Assembly: GCA_023512665.1 (NCBI GenBank)
Contig: JAILZC010000074.1
Coordinates: 1 to 5,693 of the forward strand
Length of the DNA stretch: 5,693 nucleotides
DNA from: Candidatus Bipolaricaulota bacterium
GTDB taxonomy: Bacteria; Bipolaricaulota; Bipolaricaulia; RBG-16-55-9; DRXL01
Direction of reading: 5' to 3'
Part shown: one piece after another, positions 5,206 to 5,693 of the stretch
How positions within the stretch are numbered: position 1 is the stretch's first letter
How the letters are laid out: each line of letters begins with the position of its first letter
Program-made: the position numbers and the translations under genes
The notes under the pieces: model-generated
Seen by the model: the letters and a program-made list of their open reading frames with translations, nothing else
The model's database searches: none
Told to the model about the DNA's origin: nothing

Positions 5206-5693
5206 TCAGATCTCTCGCTTTCCGAAGATCTCTCTCACTCTATCGAACCGGAAGACCGGGCCGTCCTTGCAAACGAAGTTGGGGCCGTACTGGCAGTGCC
5301 CACAGAAACCGATGGCGCACTTCATGTTGCGCTCCATAGAGATATAAATCTGATCGTCCCGGAGGCCGCGCTTCTGCAGCTCTAAGATCGTGAAGCGCAT
5401 CATGATCTCCGGGCCGCAGACCAGCGCCGTCACGTGATAGGGATCGAACTGCGCCCTGGGGATGAGCGTCGTGACGACCCCGACGTTGCCGTGCCACTCG
5501 TCGGGTCTGGCGGCGTCTACAGTGACCTCGACTTGGATGTCAAAGCGTCCGCGCCACTCAGCCAGCTCTTTCTTATAGAGCATATCTCCTGGCGTGCGCG
5601 CGCCGTAGAGCAACGCGACGCGCCCGTAGTCCCAACGATGGCTCAAAACGTGATAGATCGCTTGGCGCAACGGCGCCAGTCCCACCCCACCGG
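5206..5693 (-). CDS. hydG: Hydrogenase gamma subunit, FAD/NAD(P)-binding oxidoreductase (5' end outside window)
   Basis: The C-terminal 162 residues of the flavoprotein that passes electrons between the hydrogenase Fe-S chain and NAD(P). The visible part begins in the nucleotide-binding loop [10 protein letters not shown], typical of ferredoxin-NADP reductase-like folds. It continues through [19 protein letters not shown] and [12 protein letters not shown], and ends in the [2Fe-2S] site C-x4-C-x2-C-x7-C ([18 protein letters not shown]), as in PyrK-like electron-transfer subunits. The N-terminal FAD domain is beyond the window edge. Gene order gamma-delta-alpha matches the sulfhydrogenase operons of Pyrococcus and bacterial group 3b clusters, so the beta subunit gene (hydB) should lie just upstream, outside the window. 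The hydG symbol here means the sulfhydrogenase gamma subunit, not the FeFe-hydrogenase maturase of the same name. Confidence 0.92.
   Translation of the reverse strand, partial: GGVGLAPLRQAIYHVLSHRWDYGRVALLYGARTPGDMLYKKELAEWRGRFDIQVEVTVDAARPDEWHGNVGVVTTLIPRAQFDPYHVTALVCGPEIMMRFTILELQKRGLRDDQIYISMERNMKCAIGFCGHCQYGPNFVCKDGPVFRFDRVREIFGKREI

Overview
The window is bacterial DNA, roughly 50-70% G+C depending on the segment, with Shine-Dalgarno sites and sigma-70-like promoters. The gene set is a group 3b-type NAD(P)-linked [NiFe] hydrogenase, a CAD2-like zinc alcohol dehydrogenase, a PflX-type radical SAM segment, a CoxS-type [2Fe-2S] segment and a type II toxin-antitoxin pair. It points to an anaerobic or facultative, possibly thermophilic bacterium. 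Chloroflexota-like or deep candidate-phylum lineages are plausible, but the sequence does not settle the phylum.

Right part, minus strand (about 3011-5693): the end of a hydrogenase operon in the order gamma (hydG, cut by the window edge), delta small subunit (hydD), alpha large subunit (hydA). The genes are coupled by a 1-nt gap and a 17-nt overlap and are followed by a hairpin/T-tract terminator. Electrons would pass between the NiFe site in HydA, the three [4Fe-4S] clusters of HydD, and the flavin and [2Fe-2S] centre of HydG, to or from NAD(P). HydA carries an in-frame insertion of about 80 bp made of nested palindromes, a small repeat element that is translated.

Middle (2662-2985): beyond the terminator lies a small minus-strand gene of unknown function with a very strong ribosome binding site. 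Its frame continues for 18 protein-like codons past a TAG and ends overlapping the stop of the convergent toxin gene.

Plus strand (1934-2665): a Phd/YefM-type antitoxin and a PIN-domain toxin overlap by 40 nt. They are preceded by a near-consensus promoter (TTGACA, 17-bp spacer, TATAGT) and a small palindrome at the predicted transcription start.

Left part, minus strand (1-1857): an alcohol dehydrogenase with an extended -10 promoter and a nearly leaderless transcript, then a small antitoxin-like gene without a recognisable toxin. Coupled to that gene is an open frame in which the first 99 residues of a PflX-type radical SAM protein run directly into a CoxS-like [2Fe-2S] domain, continuing past the window edge. 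This chimera and the palindromic element in hydA are the two most unusual observations. I see no RNA genes, CRISPR array or insertion sequence. The only gene-free stretches are short: 1840-1997 holds two divergent promoters, and 2971-3064 holds a ribosome binding site and a terminator.
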